Assembly (NCBI GenBank): GCA_022616515.1
Contig: JAKEEQ010000100.1
Span: 1 to 36,293, forward strand
Reading direction: 5' to 3'
Length of the DNA: 36,293 bases
DNA from: Chloroflexota bacterium
Lineage (GTDB): Bacteria; Chloroflexota; Anaerolineae; Aggregatilineales; J027
Below the pieces are notes generated by a model. That model searched no databases, had not been told where the DNA came from, and was given only the letters and a program-made list of their open reading frames with translations. Every line of letters begins with the position of its first letter. The first letter of the stretch is position 1. The translations under genes and the position numbers were made by a program. Shown in pieces: positions 23,804 through 33,222 of this stretch.

Positions 23804-24397
23804 ATGCGGCTTCGCTCACTAATTATTGTAAGTTTAACCATCGTGATCCTGTTTGGTGGGATGACTTTTCCGAGCAATAAAGCGGCGGCACAATCGACCT
23901 GTGCGCAGACTCACACTGTCGCAGCGGGGCAAAATCTATTCCGTATCGGCTTGCTGTATGGTGTGCGTTTTGATACGCTTCAGGCATGGAATAACATCCC
24001 AAATGCCAACCTCATCTACGTTGGTCAAGTGTTGTGTGTATCCGGTCCGTGGAGTGGCGGCGCTCCAGCACCGAGTCCAATACCAACTGCCCGCATCATC
24101 TATCCGGGCAACCCATTTGGCCCAACCGTCGATCCGCGTATTTACTTCCCACAGGCCACCATTGGCGAGAGTTTCCAACTGCGCGGCTACAACTTCCCGG
24201 CAGGACGCACAGCTACGATTTCTATTGCACCACTGAGCAATGCCTATGTGCCCTATTACACGGCTACAGTAGACGCTACCGGGCAATTCTTTGTACAGGT
24301 AAACTTGCCACCAGAACTGAGAGGATCAGGGACGATTGCCGTTCTGGTAACGACATCGGGAGGCTATTTCGCCAAGAATTGGTATTACAACCGCTAA
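23804..24397 (+). CDS. Secreted LysM-domain protein
   Basis: The protein has 197 residues. A signal peptide (SLIIVSLTIVILFGG ... KAAAQ) is followed by one LysM domain at about residues 35-80 (HTVAAGQNLFRIGLLYGVRFDTLQAWNNI ... YVGQVLCV). A short Pro-rich linker leads to a C-terminal beta-sandwich (about 105-197) with GESFQLRGYNFPAGRTATI, reminiscent of Ig-like modules of exported Chloroflexota proteins. There is no membrane anchor at the C-terminus, so retention would be through LysM. The ATG at 23804 has AAGAAGGGGA directly upstream; a longer in-frame start at 23714 would pass through the promoter and lacks a signal peptide in the right place. Confidence 0.85.
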   Translation: MRLRSLIIVSLTIVILFGGMTFPSNKAAAQSTCAQTHTVAAGQNLFRIGLLYGVRFDTLQAWNNIPNANLIYVGQVLCVSGPWSGGAPAPSPIPTARIIYPGNPFGPTVDPRIYFPQATIGESFQLRGYNFPAGRTATISIAPLSNAYVPYYTATVDATGQFFVQVNLPPELRGSGTIAVLVTTSGGYFAKNWYYNR

Positions 24398-24449
24398 GCC
24401 AACCTTACCATGAGTCATCCCGAATTTTGCGACAGAAAAAAGGCGGGTA

Positions 24450-24500
24450 GTGGTGACATATTGACTGATGAGAGAATGTCGGACAGTATGGATGCTGTCC
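24450..24500. repeat. dispersed repeat A, copy 2, plus hairpin
   Basis: This is the second copy of 1071-1107, followed by GGACAGTATGGATGCTGTCC (24481-24500), an imperfect hairpin also found in similar form at 13460-13479. Confidence 0.75.
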
Positions 24501-24695
24501 GATGTGTGAAAGTTAAGCACCAGATGGCTCTACTGCAAAACACGCCAGTGCTGTTGAGACAGGTCGCGTGTTGCCCGGTCAGCCGTCCTGCCGGTCACAC
24601 CCGATTCAAATTGGGTGCTGGGCAAGGCTAAATCCACTTATGTAACTTGACAAAGTAAACCGGTAAAAGTTGATGAGTCCGGTGCATTGGCTGGC

Positions 24696-24715
24696 GGACG
24701 CTCCGTTGGGCGTCC
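24696..24715. repeat. GGACGC/GGCGTCC hairpin repeat, copy 1
   Basis: GGACGCTCCGTTGGGCGTCC differs at one base from 34691-34710. A third, inverted copy with two differences lies at 24951-24970. All are intergenic. Confidence 0.7.
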
Positions 24716-24874
24716 CATGCGTGTAAACTTAAGCCTACGATGGCTTCTGAAGCCGGAAAGCGGCGACGGTCCGGTTCCCTCGCCATTCATGGGGAGGGTC
24801 AGGGTGGGGTTGTTGGCGCTATACGGATGTCTCCATAACGCCCGTCCGCCTATCCCCCTCTGCCGCTAGCGCGA

Positions 24875-24902
24875 CATCTCCCCCCATAAATGGGGGGAGA
24901 TG
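24875..24902. repeat. 28-bp perfect palindrome of C and G runs
   Basis: CATCTCCCCCCA (24875-24886) pairs perfectly with TGGGGGGAGATG (24891-24902) around TAAA. There is no U-run, so it is more likely a dispersed palindromic repeat than a terminator. Confidence 0.65.
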
Positions 24903-25221
24903 CTTGACGACGCCATTTCGAGGGAGACTTCCCTTATCTTTACACCTATGGGATGCCCAACGGGGCGTCGCCTTTAAACGAGCGGCTCCGTAGGGACACG
25001 GCAGTGCCGTGTCCACCCGTCTTCCAGCACCACGACTCATCTCCATTGACGAAAAAGTGTACCCCCGCCAACCAAACATGGGGGAGACCTGACTCGGACC
25101 TGCTACCATCAGGCTCCCAACGCGGTCATAAGGATTCATTTGTCGGCATATATCTCACATAGAGCCTATCATATAAACGCTTTTAGGAAGCACAGCCACA
25201 ATAAGCGGCGGAAACTTAGTG

Positions 25222-25908
25222 TTAAATCGCTAATCGATACCCGACTCCTGCCTCGGTAATCAGAATTTTCGGCAGTGAGGGATTATCCTCAATTTTTTGC
25301 CGCAGTTGCGCAAAGTAGACCCGTAAATAATGCGTTTCTTTGACATATTCTGGTCCCCATACCTCGCGGAGAATCTGGTGATGGGTCAGCACCTTACCCG
25401 CATGCTGGATCATCAGTCGCAGCAAGGCGTATTCGGTTGGCGACAATTTGACCGGTTCGCCATGTACCGTCACAATCCTCCGTGTTAAATCAACTGTCAA
25501 CGGACCCGTCGTGAATATTTCATTCTCATTACCCTCCGGCAGCGCATGACGCTGGGCGACTCGTATCCGTGCCAGCAGTTCATCAACACTGAAAGGTTTC
25601 GTCAAATAATCATCGGCACCAGCATCAAGCGCTGACACCTTATCTTGATCCGTTTCGCGGACGGAAAGAATTATGACGGGTGTCTTCGTCCATTCGCGCA
25701 GGTGTTGCAGCACCGTTAAGCCATCCATATCCGGCAATCCCATATCCAGAATGATTAAATCGGGGCGGAGCTGAGCAGCCTTTGTGAGCGCCGCATCACC
25801 GGTTTCGGTGGCATAGACCCGATAGCCATTGGCTTCAAGTGTGATCTGAAGAATACGCCGTATCTGAATCTCGTCATCGACAATTAAGATAACCGCGCCG
25901 TCACTCAT
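25222..25908 (-). CDS. kdpE: KdpE response regulator
   Basis: The 228-residue OmpR-family regulator has a receiver domain (1-120) with acidic pocket VDDE, phospho-acceptor D55 in LIILDMGLPDMDG and the conserved Lys in LTKPF. A winged-helix DNA-binding domain follows (about 130-228: LSPTEYALLRLMIQHAGKVLTHHQIL ... VYFAQLRQKIEDNP ... GVGYRL). The VKETHYLRVYFAQLRQK stretch is typical of KdpE. Its ATG overlaps the kdpD stop by 4 nt (ATGA), so the pair is translationally coupled. It closes the kdpFABCDE operon and should activate it when K+ is limiting. Confidence 0.95.
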   Translation of the reverse strand: MSDGAVILIVDDEIQIRRILQITLEANGYRVYATETGDAALTKAAQLRPDLIILDMGLPDMDGLTVLQHLREWTKTPVIILSVRETDQDKVSALDAGADDYLTKPFSVDELLARIRVAQRHALPEGNENEIFTTGPLTVDLTRRIVTVHGEPVKLSPTEYALLRLMIQHAGKVLTHHQILREVWGPEYVKETHYLRVYFAQLRQKIEDNPSLPKILITEAGVGYRLAI

Positions 25909-28601
25909 AGATGGGCCTCCTGAACGGGCGGTGGTGGTGCATCGAGGGGTAACTGTACCACAAAGCGAAGGCCGCCTTCTGGAATGTTTTGGGCAGTGAG
26001 TTTGCCACCATGGGCCTCAACCAACCCGCGACAGATGGATAAGCCCAGTCCGGTGCCTCCTGTTGCTGTGCCCGGCACACGATAGAATTTGTTAAATATA
26101 CGCTCTAAATCGTCTGGCGGGATGCCCGGACCTGTGTCACTGATGACAATATGCAGCGAATCCTTTGCCATGAAAGCTTCAACAATCACTTCAGTTCCCG
26201 GCGCGGTATAGTTGCAGGCGTTATCTAACAAGTTGACGATCACCTGTTCAATCAACACAAAGTCTGCCCTGATCAGCGGCAGATCAGAGGGTACGTGAAT
26301 ATGCAATGGGCGTTCCTCAAAGCACTTCCACATGCGTTGAACCGCAACCCCTATAATATCACCGGCATCACACCAGTCACGCTTTAGCTCTAACCGCCCA
26401 CTCTCCAAACGGGACATGTCCAGCAGGTTTTCGACCAGCCGGTTGAGACGCCCGGCAGCCGCTTGAATATCTTCAACCAACTCATGACGTGATATTTCGT
26501 TCGTAATCGTTCGCGAATCGAGCAAACTACTGGCCGCGCCGGTGATCGCCGCAATCGGTGTACGCAGTTCATGAGAGATGGAGTTCAGCAACGTCGTATA
26601 CAATCGTTCAGATTCGTGCAGCATGGCGGACTGCGCGGCAGCCTCATCCAACATCTCACGTTCAATCACAAGCGCGACCTGACTGATAAATGTTTGGAGA
26701 AGGACTTCCTGCTCAAATGTTAGCCGTGTCTTATCACGAGTGCGAATGCCTATCACTCCGACCGTCCGATCCGGCGTAAGCAGCGGAAAGTATTGAGCCG
26801 AAGCCAGCGGTAAGGTATCGGTGAACAGGCCAGCCGATTTACGATTGTGATACGTCCACAAAGCCACCGCATAATCCTTTTCATCAATCTGAAGCGTACT
26901 ACACCGATGGGATTGGCGGGCCAGTTCAAGTCCGTCGGTCAGTATTACCGTTACCTGAGCATCAAAAATTCGCCCAATCTGCGTAACCGTCGTTTGCAGG
27001 ACATCCTCCATCGTCACGGCGGACGCTGTATCATGGGCAAGCGTATAAAGAGCCATTGTACGCTCCGCATGAGCACGAGCCTGCCGCTCTTGACGACGAA
27101 TGCGGGCGGTCAGATTGCCAGTAAAAAGCGCAATGGCAAAATATAGGATGAGCACAATAGTATCCTGAACCTGAGACACTTCAAAGGTCAGCCGCGGTTC
27201 GATGAACAGAAAGTTCCACGAGATAGCACTGGCAGCAGCGGCCAGAAGTGCCGGGCCGCGCCCCAGATACACAGCAATGAGCAGCACCGCCAGCAGTTCC
27301 GTCAAGCCGACGGCTTGATAACCGACCCACGGCCATATGGTTCCAGCCAGCAGGTCAAGGCCAGTGACAATGCCAACAATCAGGAGTGCCATCGCATATT
27401 GAGGCCACGTGGAGTGTCGTTCGGCACTGGTGAGCATTCTGTCAGGAGATTGTTCAGACTCCGGTTTATCACCCGTCACCACATAAATATCAATATCGCC
27501 GCTGGTACGGATCAGGCGGTCAACCATTGAACTGCCCGGAAAAAAGCGCTGCAACGAATTCTGACGGGGTTTGCCGATGACAATCTGCGTCACATTACGT
27601 TGTTTGGCTGCATGCAGCAGTGAGTCAACAATATTCTCACCGGCGGCGGTCACTATTTCTCCACCCAGACTGCGGACCAAATCAAGATTATGCGCCAACC
27701 TTTCCCGTGCAGCAGGTGTCAGAACCTGTTGTGTTTCTACATAAACCCCGATCCAGGGGGCTTCAAGATTATAGGCCATGCGTCTGGTCCAGCGAATCAA
27801 TTGTTCGGAGAAGGGGCTGGGACCAACCGCCACCATCAACCGTTCCCGCGATTTCCACGGCCCGGCAATATGTTTGAGCTGCATGTAATCCTGTAGCTTA
27901 TGGTCCACATGTTCAGCCGTCAGGCGCAGTGCCATCTCACGCAGAGCTGTCAGATTGCCGGTGCGAAAGAAGTTATTCGCCGCGACTTCAACCCGTTCCG
28001 GGGTATACACCTTTCCTTCTGCCAGCCGCTTGCGTAAATCTTCCGGCGACAGGTCAATCAGTTCAATTTCGTCAGCCAGGTCAAGAATCGAGTCGGGTAC
28101 CCGCTCGTGAACGGTGATGCCTGTAATTTGCCTGACCGCATCAGCCCGGCTCTCAAAGTGCTGAACATTGACCGTCGTCCAGACATCAATATCTGCTTCC
28201 AGTAATTCGATAATATCTTGAAATCGTTTGGCATGGCGCACCCCCGGCGCATTGGTATGGGCCAGTTCATCGACCAGCACCAGTTCTGGATGTCGCGCCA
28301 GCACAGCATCCAGATCCATCTCCTCTAATTGTGTACCCCGATAGCTAAGGGTCTGGCGTGGGATGACTTCCAACCCGGCTAACAGTCCTTCGGTTTCTTC
28401 ACGTCCATGTGTTTCGATATAGCCCACCACCACATCTACACCTTCAGCCTGCCGCTCACGAGCAGTTTCCAGCATGGCGTAGGTTTTTCCCACGCCCGCT
28501 GCCATGCCAAAGAAAATCTTGAGTTTGCCGCGCTGCTGGCGTGCCGCGTCCTTCTGGACGGCTGCCAGCAGGCTGTCAGGATCAGGCCGGTACTCGTTCA
28601 T
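25905..28601 (-). CDS. kdpD: KdpD sensor histidine kinase
   Basis: The protein has 898 residues, against about 894 in E. coli. The KdpD N-terminal domain (about 20-230) has Walker A GMAAGVGKT (32-40) and LVLVDELAHTN. A universal-stress-protein domain (about 250-370) follows, then four closely spaced membrane helices (DUF4118, about 395-500) and a GAF-like region. The kinase core has SISHELRTP with phospho-acceptor H677 and ATPase boxes LLDNACNYT, ISDTGPGIPPDDL and GTGLGLSI. It senses K+ limitation and phosphorylates KdpE. The gene begins 3 nt after kdpC and overlaps kdpE. Confidence 0.96.
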   Translation of the reverse strand: MNEYRPDPDSLLAAVQKDAARQQRGKLKIFFGMAAGVGKTYAMLETARERQAEGVDVVVGYIETHGREETEGLLAGLEVIPRQTLSYRGTQLEEMDLDAVLARHPELVLVDELAHTNAPGVRHAKRFQDIIELLEADIDVWTTVNVQHFESRADAVRQITGITVHERVPDSILDLADEIELIDLSPEDLRKRLAEGKVYTPERVEVAANNFFRTGNLTALREMALRLTAEHVDHKLQDYMQLKHIAGPWKSRERLMVAVGPSPFSEQLIRWTRRMAYNLEAPWIGVYVETQQVLTPAARERLAHNLDLVRSLGGEIVTAAGENIVDSLLHAAKQRNVTQIVIGKPRQNSLQRFFPGSSMVDRLIRTSGDIDIYVVTGDKPESEQSPDRMLTSAERHSTWPQYAMALLIVGIVTGLDLLAGTIWPWVGYQAVGLTELLAVLLIAVYLGRGPALLAAAASAISWNFLFIEPRLTFEVSQVQDTIVLILYFAIALFTGNLTARIRRQERQARAHAERTMALYTLAHDTASAVTMEDVLQTTVTQIGRIFDAQVTVILTDGLELARQSHRCSTLQIDEKDYAVALWTYHNRKSAGLFTDTLPLASAQYFPLLTPDRTVGVIGIRTRDKTRLTFEQEVLLQTFISQVALVIEREMLDEAAAQSAMLHESERLYTTLLNSISHELRTPIAAITGAASSLLDSRTITNEISRHELVEDIQAAAGRLNRLVENLLDMSRLESGRLELKRDWCDAGDIIGVAVQRMWKCFEERPLHIHVPSDLPLIRADFVLIEQVIVNLLDNACNYTAPGTEVIVEAFMAKDSLHIVISDTGPGIPPDDLERIFNKFYRVPGTATGGTGLGLSICRGLVEAHGGKLTAQNIPEGGLRFVVQLPLDAPPPPVQEAHL

Positions 28602-28604
28602 GGT

Positions 28605-29195
28605 TTATTCCAGTGCATCCAGTGCTATATTCAAGCGCAACACATTCACACGCGGCTCACCCAGAAAGCCCAACTGAGGCTTCTCCACATAACGCTCCAC
28701 CAGATCGGCCACCTGCTCTCTATCCAGATCACGCGCTTCTGCAACGCGGTCAATTTGCAGACGCGCTGCCGCTGGACTGATGTGCGGGTCCAGTCCGCTG
28801 CCGGATGCGAATAACATCTCAGCGGGCACGTCAACTGAATCTGGTAGGTCATTAGCATCAACAAAAGCTGTTTGTCTTTCAGTCACCAGTGTATCGAGCG
28901 TCTCATTGGTTACGCCATAATTGGTTGCACCGGATGATCCCAATGCTTCCAGATTTGACCCCTGCATATAATCCACTGCCGACGGACGCCACCAGAAATA
29001 CCGGGGATCATCACTCTGCTGTCCGACCAGCTCCGAACCAACGATGATGCCGTCAACCTCGATTAAACTTCCATTCGCCTCGCGAGCGAAAAAGACCTGT
29101 CCGCCTACCGTAACCAACAGCGGGTAAATTACCCCGACCAGCAGCGTCAATACAATTAATGCCCGTACAGCAGGTAAGATTGCTTTGACCATCAT
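28605..29195 (-). CDS. kdpC: K+-transporting ATPase subunit KdpC
   Basis: The protein has 196 residues, the usual KdpC length. One N-terminal membrane helix (ALIVLTLLVGVIYPLLVTVGGQ) precedes an external domain. Family motifs are visible: VGSELVGQQSDDPRYFWWRPSA, GSGLDPHISPAAARLQI and the late LGFLGEPRVNVLRLN. KdpC stabilises the KdpFABC pump. The start is ATG 29195 or 29192, with GGAGAAA upstream. It sits 12 nt after kdpB. Confidence 0.96.
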   Translation of the reverse strand: MMVKAILPAVRALIVLTLLVGVIYPLLVTVGGQVFFAREANGSLIEVDGIIVGSELVGQQSDDPRYFWWRPSAVDYMQGSNLEALGSSGATNYGVTNETLDTLVTERQTAFVDANDLPDSVDVPAEMLFASGSGLDPHISPAAARLQIDRVAEARDLDREQVADLVERYVEKPQLGFLGEPRVNVLRLNIALDALE

Positions 29196-29207
29196 GGTTT
29201 CTCCTTT

Positions 29208-31322
29208 CTATGCTAACCCAAGTAGACTAACCAGTACATCAATGAGCTTGATACCCACGAACGGCACAATCAAACCACCCAGTCCAAAAATCAGCAGATT
29301 GCGGCGCAGGACAGCCGCTGCTCCCATCGCCTGATAACCAACCCCACGCAGGGCTAAAGGAATGAGCGCAATGATCACCAGCGCATTAAAGATAATGGCG
29401 CTAAGAATGGCACTCTGGGGCGATGACAACTGCATGATGTTTAAGTCGGCGAGTGGCCCTGACTCGTTCGAGTTAAGTGCATAAAGGCTGGCAAACAGGG
29501 CAGGCAGAATAGCGAAATATTTGGCGACATCGTTGGCGACACTGAAGGTGGTCAATGCCCCGCGTGTCATTAACAACTGCTTGCCGATTTCCACTACTTC
29601 GATGAGTTTGGTCGGGTCGCTGTCCAGGTCAACCATATTACCAGCTTCACGGGCAGCCTGGGTTCCGGTGTTCATGGCAACGCCCACATCAGACTGCGCC
29701 AGTGCCGGAGCATCATTGGTTCCATCGCCTGTCATGGCGACCAGATGCCCGTTAGCCTGCTCCTTGCGGATGCGTTTCAACTTATCTTCGGGGGTGGCCT
29801 CTGCCATAAAGTCATCAACGCCCGCTTCAGCAGCAATTGCGGCAGCGGTCAGCGGGTTGTCTCCTGTGATCATGATGGTGCGGATGCCCATGGCCCGTAG
29901 CTGCGCAAAGCGCTCTTTAATGCCGCCTTTCACGATGTCTTTCAGTTCAATGACGCCTAACACCCGGTCATTTTCAGCCACGACCAGCGGTGTACCACCG
30001 GTGCGGGCAATTTTATCCACGATACTGTGAACACTATCTGGAAAGCGTCCACCCTGTTCCCCAACATAGCGCTGGATGGCATCGGCTGCCCCCTTACGGA
30101 TCTGGTGAGTCGGGCCACCATTGGCACCGGGGAAATTCACCCCGCTCATGCGAGTCTGAGCGCTGAAGGGCACAAACTCGGCCTGAAGATGGGTCATATC
30201 CCGTTCACGAATGTTAAACTGCTTCTTAGCGAGGACGACAATAGAGCGACCTTCCGGTGTCTCGTCGGCCAGTGAGGACAGTTGCGCCGCATCGGCGAGA
30301 CGCTCTAACCCTACACCATCGGCGCTGATAAACGAGGTTGCCATCCGGTTTCCCAATGTGATGGTCCCGGTTTTATCCAGCAACAGCACATCAACATCGC
30401 CTGCCGCTTCAACAGCCCGACCACTGGTTGCCAGCACATTACGCTGGATCATCCGGTCCATCCCACTGATACCTATGGCACTCAGCAGCCCGCCGATAGT
30501 GGTCGGGATGAGACACACCAGCAGGGCAATCAGAATCGGGATGGTGGCTGCCGTTTCGCCGACCTGACCAGCTTCGGCCTCGCTGTACTGGACAAAAGCT
30601 CGCAGTGAGACGACCACCAGTAGAAAAATGATCGTCAAACCGGACAACAAAATGGTCAGAGCAATCTCATTCGGCGTCTTCTGGCGCTGTGCACCTTCCA
30701 CCAGTGCAATCATGCGGTCCAGAAAGGTATTGCCCTGCTCGGAAGTAATTCGTACCACAATGCGATCACTGAGGACGCGCGTACCGCCTGTCACTGCGCT
30801 GCGATCACCACCGCTCTCACGAATCACGGGAGCCGACTCGCCGGTAATGGCCGACTCATCGACACTTGCCACACCCTCTACAACCTCACCGTCGCCGGGG
30901 ATTTGGTCCCCAGCCTCACACACAACCAGATCACCCGGTTTGAGTTGGGTGGCCGGGATTTGTTCTTCCTTTCCGTCAATCCGGCCAATGAGTTTGCGGG
31001 CCATCATTTGGGTGCGTGTCTTGCGCAGTGCGTCAGCCTGAGCCTTGCCGCGCCCTTCGGCCATTGCCTCGGCAAAATTTGCAAATGCCACCGTAAACCA
31101 CAGCCAGAGCGCAATTTGCAGGTTAAAACTCAGGTCATCAGTTGGGCCGGAGATGAGATTGTCGATGACAATGACCGTCGTCATCGCTGCGCCGACTTCC
31201 ACCACAAACATGACCGGATTCTTCAACATGGTGCGTGGGTCAAGTTTCCACAATGCCTCGACCACAGCCCGGCGCACAATTGGTCCATCAAATAGCGGAC
31301 GTGCTTTTGTTTCCATCGCCAT
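29208..31322 (-). CDS. kdpB: K+-transporting P-type ATPase subunit KdpB
   Basis: The protein has 704 residues, slightly longer than E. coli KdpB (682). It shows actuator motif TGES (160-163), phosphorylation motif DKTGT with D316, nucleotide-domain motifs and the hinge [12 protein letters not shown], with seven membrane helices in the usual pattern. It hydrolyses ATP to drive K+ into the cell through KdpA. AAGGAG lies before the ATG. It follows kdpA after 8 nt. Confidence 0.97.
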   Translation of the reverse strand: MAMETKARPLFDGPIVRRAVVEALWKLDPRTMLKNPVMFVVEVGAAMTTVIVIDNLISGPTDDLSFNLQIALWLWFTVAFANFAEAMAEGRGKAQADALRKTRTQMMARKLIGRIDGKEEQIPATQLKPGDLVVCEAGDQIPGDGEVVEGVASVDESAITGESAPVIRESGGDRSAVTGGTRVLSDRIVVRITSEQGNTFLDRMIALVEGAQRQKTPNEIALTILLSGLTIIFLLVVVSLRAFVQYSEAEAGQVGETAATIPILIALLVCLIPTTIGGLLSAIGISGMDRMIQRNVLATSGRAVEAAGDVDVLLLDKTGTITLGNRMATSFISADGVGLERLADAAQLSSLADETPEGRSIVVLAKKQFNIRERDMTHLQAEFVPFSAQTRMSGVNFPGANGGPTHQIRKGAADAIQRYVGEQGGRFPDSVHSIVDKIARTGGTPLVVAENDRVLGVIELKDIVKGGIKERFAQLRAMGIRTIMITGDNPLTAAAIAAEAGVDDFMAEATPEDKLKRIRKEQANGHLVAMTGDGTNDAPALAQSDVGVAMNTGTQAAREAGNMVDLDSDPTKLIEVVEIGKQLLMTRGALTTFSVANDVAKYFAILPALFASLYALNSNESGPLADLNIMQLSSPQSAILSAIIFNALVIIALIPLALRGVGYQAMGAAAVLRRNLLIFGLGGLIVPFVGIKLIDVLVSLLGLA

Positions 31323-31330
31323 CTAGCTCC

Positions 31331-33022
31331 TTAAAATGTCTGTCCAGCGTCCATCAACAGATGTTCCACAATCGGTCCCAGACTCAACGCCGGGAAGAAG
31401 GTCAACGCACCAACAATCAAAATCACACTGATGAGCAGGATAATAAAGAGCGGTGTGTCCGTCGGGAAAGTGCCCGGCGATGGCGGTGCTACTCGTTTTT
31501 TGACCATACTCCCCGCAATTGCCAGTGCTGGTAAAATGATGCCGAAGCGCCCTATCCAGATGGCAATGCCGATCAAGATCGTGTAGAAGGGTGTGCTGGC
31601 GTCCAGACCGGCAAAGGCACTACCGTTATTGCCCGCCCCGGAGGAAAAGCCATACAGGATTTCTGTTAGGCCATGAGGTCCCATATTCGTGCGGCTGTCC
31701 AGCCCGGCATCTGTTACTGAAGCCAGTGCCGAAAACAGCAGAATAGAGGCACTCGGCAGCAAGATAGCCGTAATCGCCAGTTTCACCTCGCGTGCTTCAA
31801 TTTTCTTGCCCAGATATTCGGGGGTACGCCCCACCATCAAACCCGCCAGAAATACTGTCAATATCACGAAGATCAACATACCGTATAATCCGGCCCCGAC
31901 TCCGCCGAAAATGATCTCACCCAGCATGATATTCAACAGAGCTATACCGCCGGTGAGCGGTGCAAAACTGCTGTGCATGGCATTAACCGAGCCATTTGAG
32001 GCAGCGGTCGTGGCGGCTCCCCACAACATACTGTTGGTGATACCATGCCGGGTTTCCTTACCCTCCATGACGCCCGTCACATCGTAAACAGAGTTATGCT
32101 GGTACTCGCTGACCAGCATGATTGACAGGCCAACGATGAACAGGATAAGCATCGCGGCGAAGATCACCCAACCCTGTCGCACCGATCCCACCATTTTGCC
32201 GTAGGTGTAGGTCAACGCGGCGGGAATGAGCAAAATAGCAAACATTTCCAGAAAATTGCTTAGCGGGGTGGGATTTTCATAAGGGTGGGTGCTGTTGGTG
32301 TTAAAGAACCCACCGCCGTTGGTGCCAAGCTGTTTGATGGCAATCTGTGAGGCGGCTGGCCCCTGCGGCAGCAGTTGGCTTTCCCCGGAAAGCGTGGTCG
32401 CCGGAACATAATCGTCAAAATTCTGGACCACTCCCTGACTTACCAGAAGAACGGCCAGAATCAGGCTTAATGGCAGCAGAATATAGAGTGTGCTGCGTAC
32501 CAGATCGACCCAGAAGTTGCCGATTGTCTCGCCACTTCGTCTTGCCAGCCCCCGTGTCATCGCAATGACGACAGCAATGCCGGTAGCGGCGCTGACAAAG
32601 TTTTGCACATTTAACCCCATCATCTGGGTGAGATAGCTTACCGTTGTTTCACCGCCATACGCCTGCCAGTTGGTGTTGGTCATAAAACTGGTGGCAGTAT
32701 TGAACGCCAGCAAGGGTTCCACAGATGGCAGTTTTGCCGGGTTCAGCGGCAATACTCCCTGAAACAGTTGCAGCAAAAACAGGATAATGAAGCCCAGAAT
32801 GTTAAACGCTAGCAGCGCAAAAGTATACTGCTGCCAGTTTTGTTCGTCGTTGGGATTAGTTCCAATGAGGCGATACAATCCATTTTCCAATGGACGTATG
32901 ATGGGTGTCAGCAGAGTTTTATCGCCCACAAACACCTTCGCCATGTATCCACCCAGCAGCGGGACACATAAAATGAGCAGCACCAGATAGACACCTATCT
33001 GCACGAATTCAAGCGTACCCAT
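31331..33022 (-). CDS. kdpA: K+-transporting ATPase subunit KdpA
   Basis: The protein has 563 residues and about 10 membrane helices. It carries the four-fold K+-filter segments of the SKT superfamily, including FNTATSFMTNTNWQAYGGE, LGTNGGGFFNTNSTHPYENP and FSSGAGNNGSAFAGL. KdpA is the K+-binding and translocating subunit. Its ribosome site (GAGAGG) lies inside kdpF, whose stop is 2 nt upstream, so the two are coupled. Confidence 0.97.
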   Translation of the reverse strand: MGTLEFVQIGVYLVLLILCVPLLGGYMAKVFVGDKTLLTPIIRPLENGLYRLIGTNPNDEQNWQQYTFALLAFNILGFIILFLLQLFQGVLPLNPAKLPSVEPLLAFNTATSFMTNTNWQAYGGETTVSYLTQMMGLNVQNFVSAATGIAVVIAMTRGLARRSGETIGNFWVDLVRSTLYILLPLSLILAVLLVSQGVVQNFDDYVPATTLSGESQLLPQGPAASQIAIKQLGTNGGGFFNTNSTHPYENPTPLSNFLEMFAILLIPAALTYTYGKMVGSVRQGWVIFAAMLILFIVGLSIMLVSEYQHNSVYDVTGVMEGKETRHGITNSMLWGAATTAASNGSVNAMHSSFAPLTGGIALLNIMLGEIIFGGVGAGLYGMLIFVILTVFLAGLMVGRTPEYLGKKIEAREVKLAITAILLPSASILLFSALASVTDAGLDSRTNMGPHGLTEILYGFSSGAGNNGSAFAGLDASTPFYTILIGIAIWIGRFGIILPALAIAGSMVKKRVAPPSPGTFPTDTPLFIILLISVILIVGALTFFPALSLGPIVEHLLMDAGQTF

Positions 33023-33024
33023 TT

Positions 33025-33108
33025 TCAGAACCTCTCTGGATAGATCAATGAATACACCAGATAAATCAAAAGCCCCAGCGCAATGAGACCGGTAATGATT
33101 AAACTCAT
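33025..33108 (-). CDS. kdpF: K+-transporting ATPase small subunit KdpF
   Basis: This is a 27-residue membrane peptide beginning MSLIITGLIALGLLIYLVY and ending in YPERF. Length, single hydrophobic helix and the P-E-x-F end are those of KdpF, which stabilises the KdpABC complex. GGAG lies 8 nt before the ATG. It is the first gene of the operon, 2 nt before kdpA, and is easily missed because of its size. Confidence 0.93.
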   Translation of the reverse strand: MSLIITGLIALGLLIYLVYSLIYPERF

Positions 33109-33222
33109 AACTTATACTCCGTGATTACTTCACTGTACTCACCATTATTCCGAAGAAAAGGTCAAAACTGGCTCAAAGAATGGCTTCAGGGCGTAAGGAA
33201 AGTATCAAAATCATGGAGAGTG

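Larger units (their letters stand above)
24398..25221. other. Long non-coding, repeat-rich region
   Basis: No convincing gene is seen in about 820 bp. It holds repeat A (24450-24487), a GGACAG/CTGTCC hairpin, a structured-looking stretch at 24553-24630 (TTGCCC...GGGCAA enclosing CACCC...GGGTG), two copies of the GGACGCYCCGTTGGGCGTCC hairpin (24696 and, inverted, 24951), a 24-bp palindrome of C/G runs (24875-24902) and a GGACACGGCA palindrome near 24994. Short open frames here are low-complexity. Confidence 0.6.

Noticed and set aside
24875-24902. Rho-independent terminator
   Set aside because: The stem is strong but there is no U-run and no gene ends nearby on either strand.
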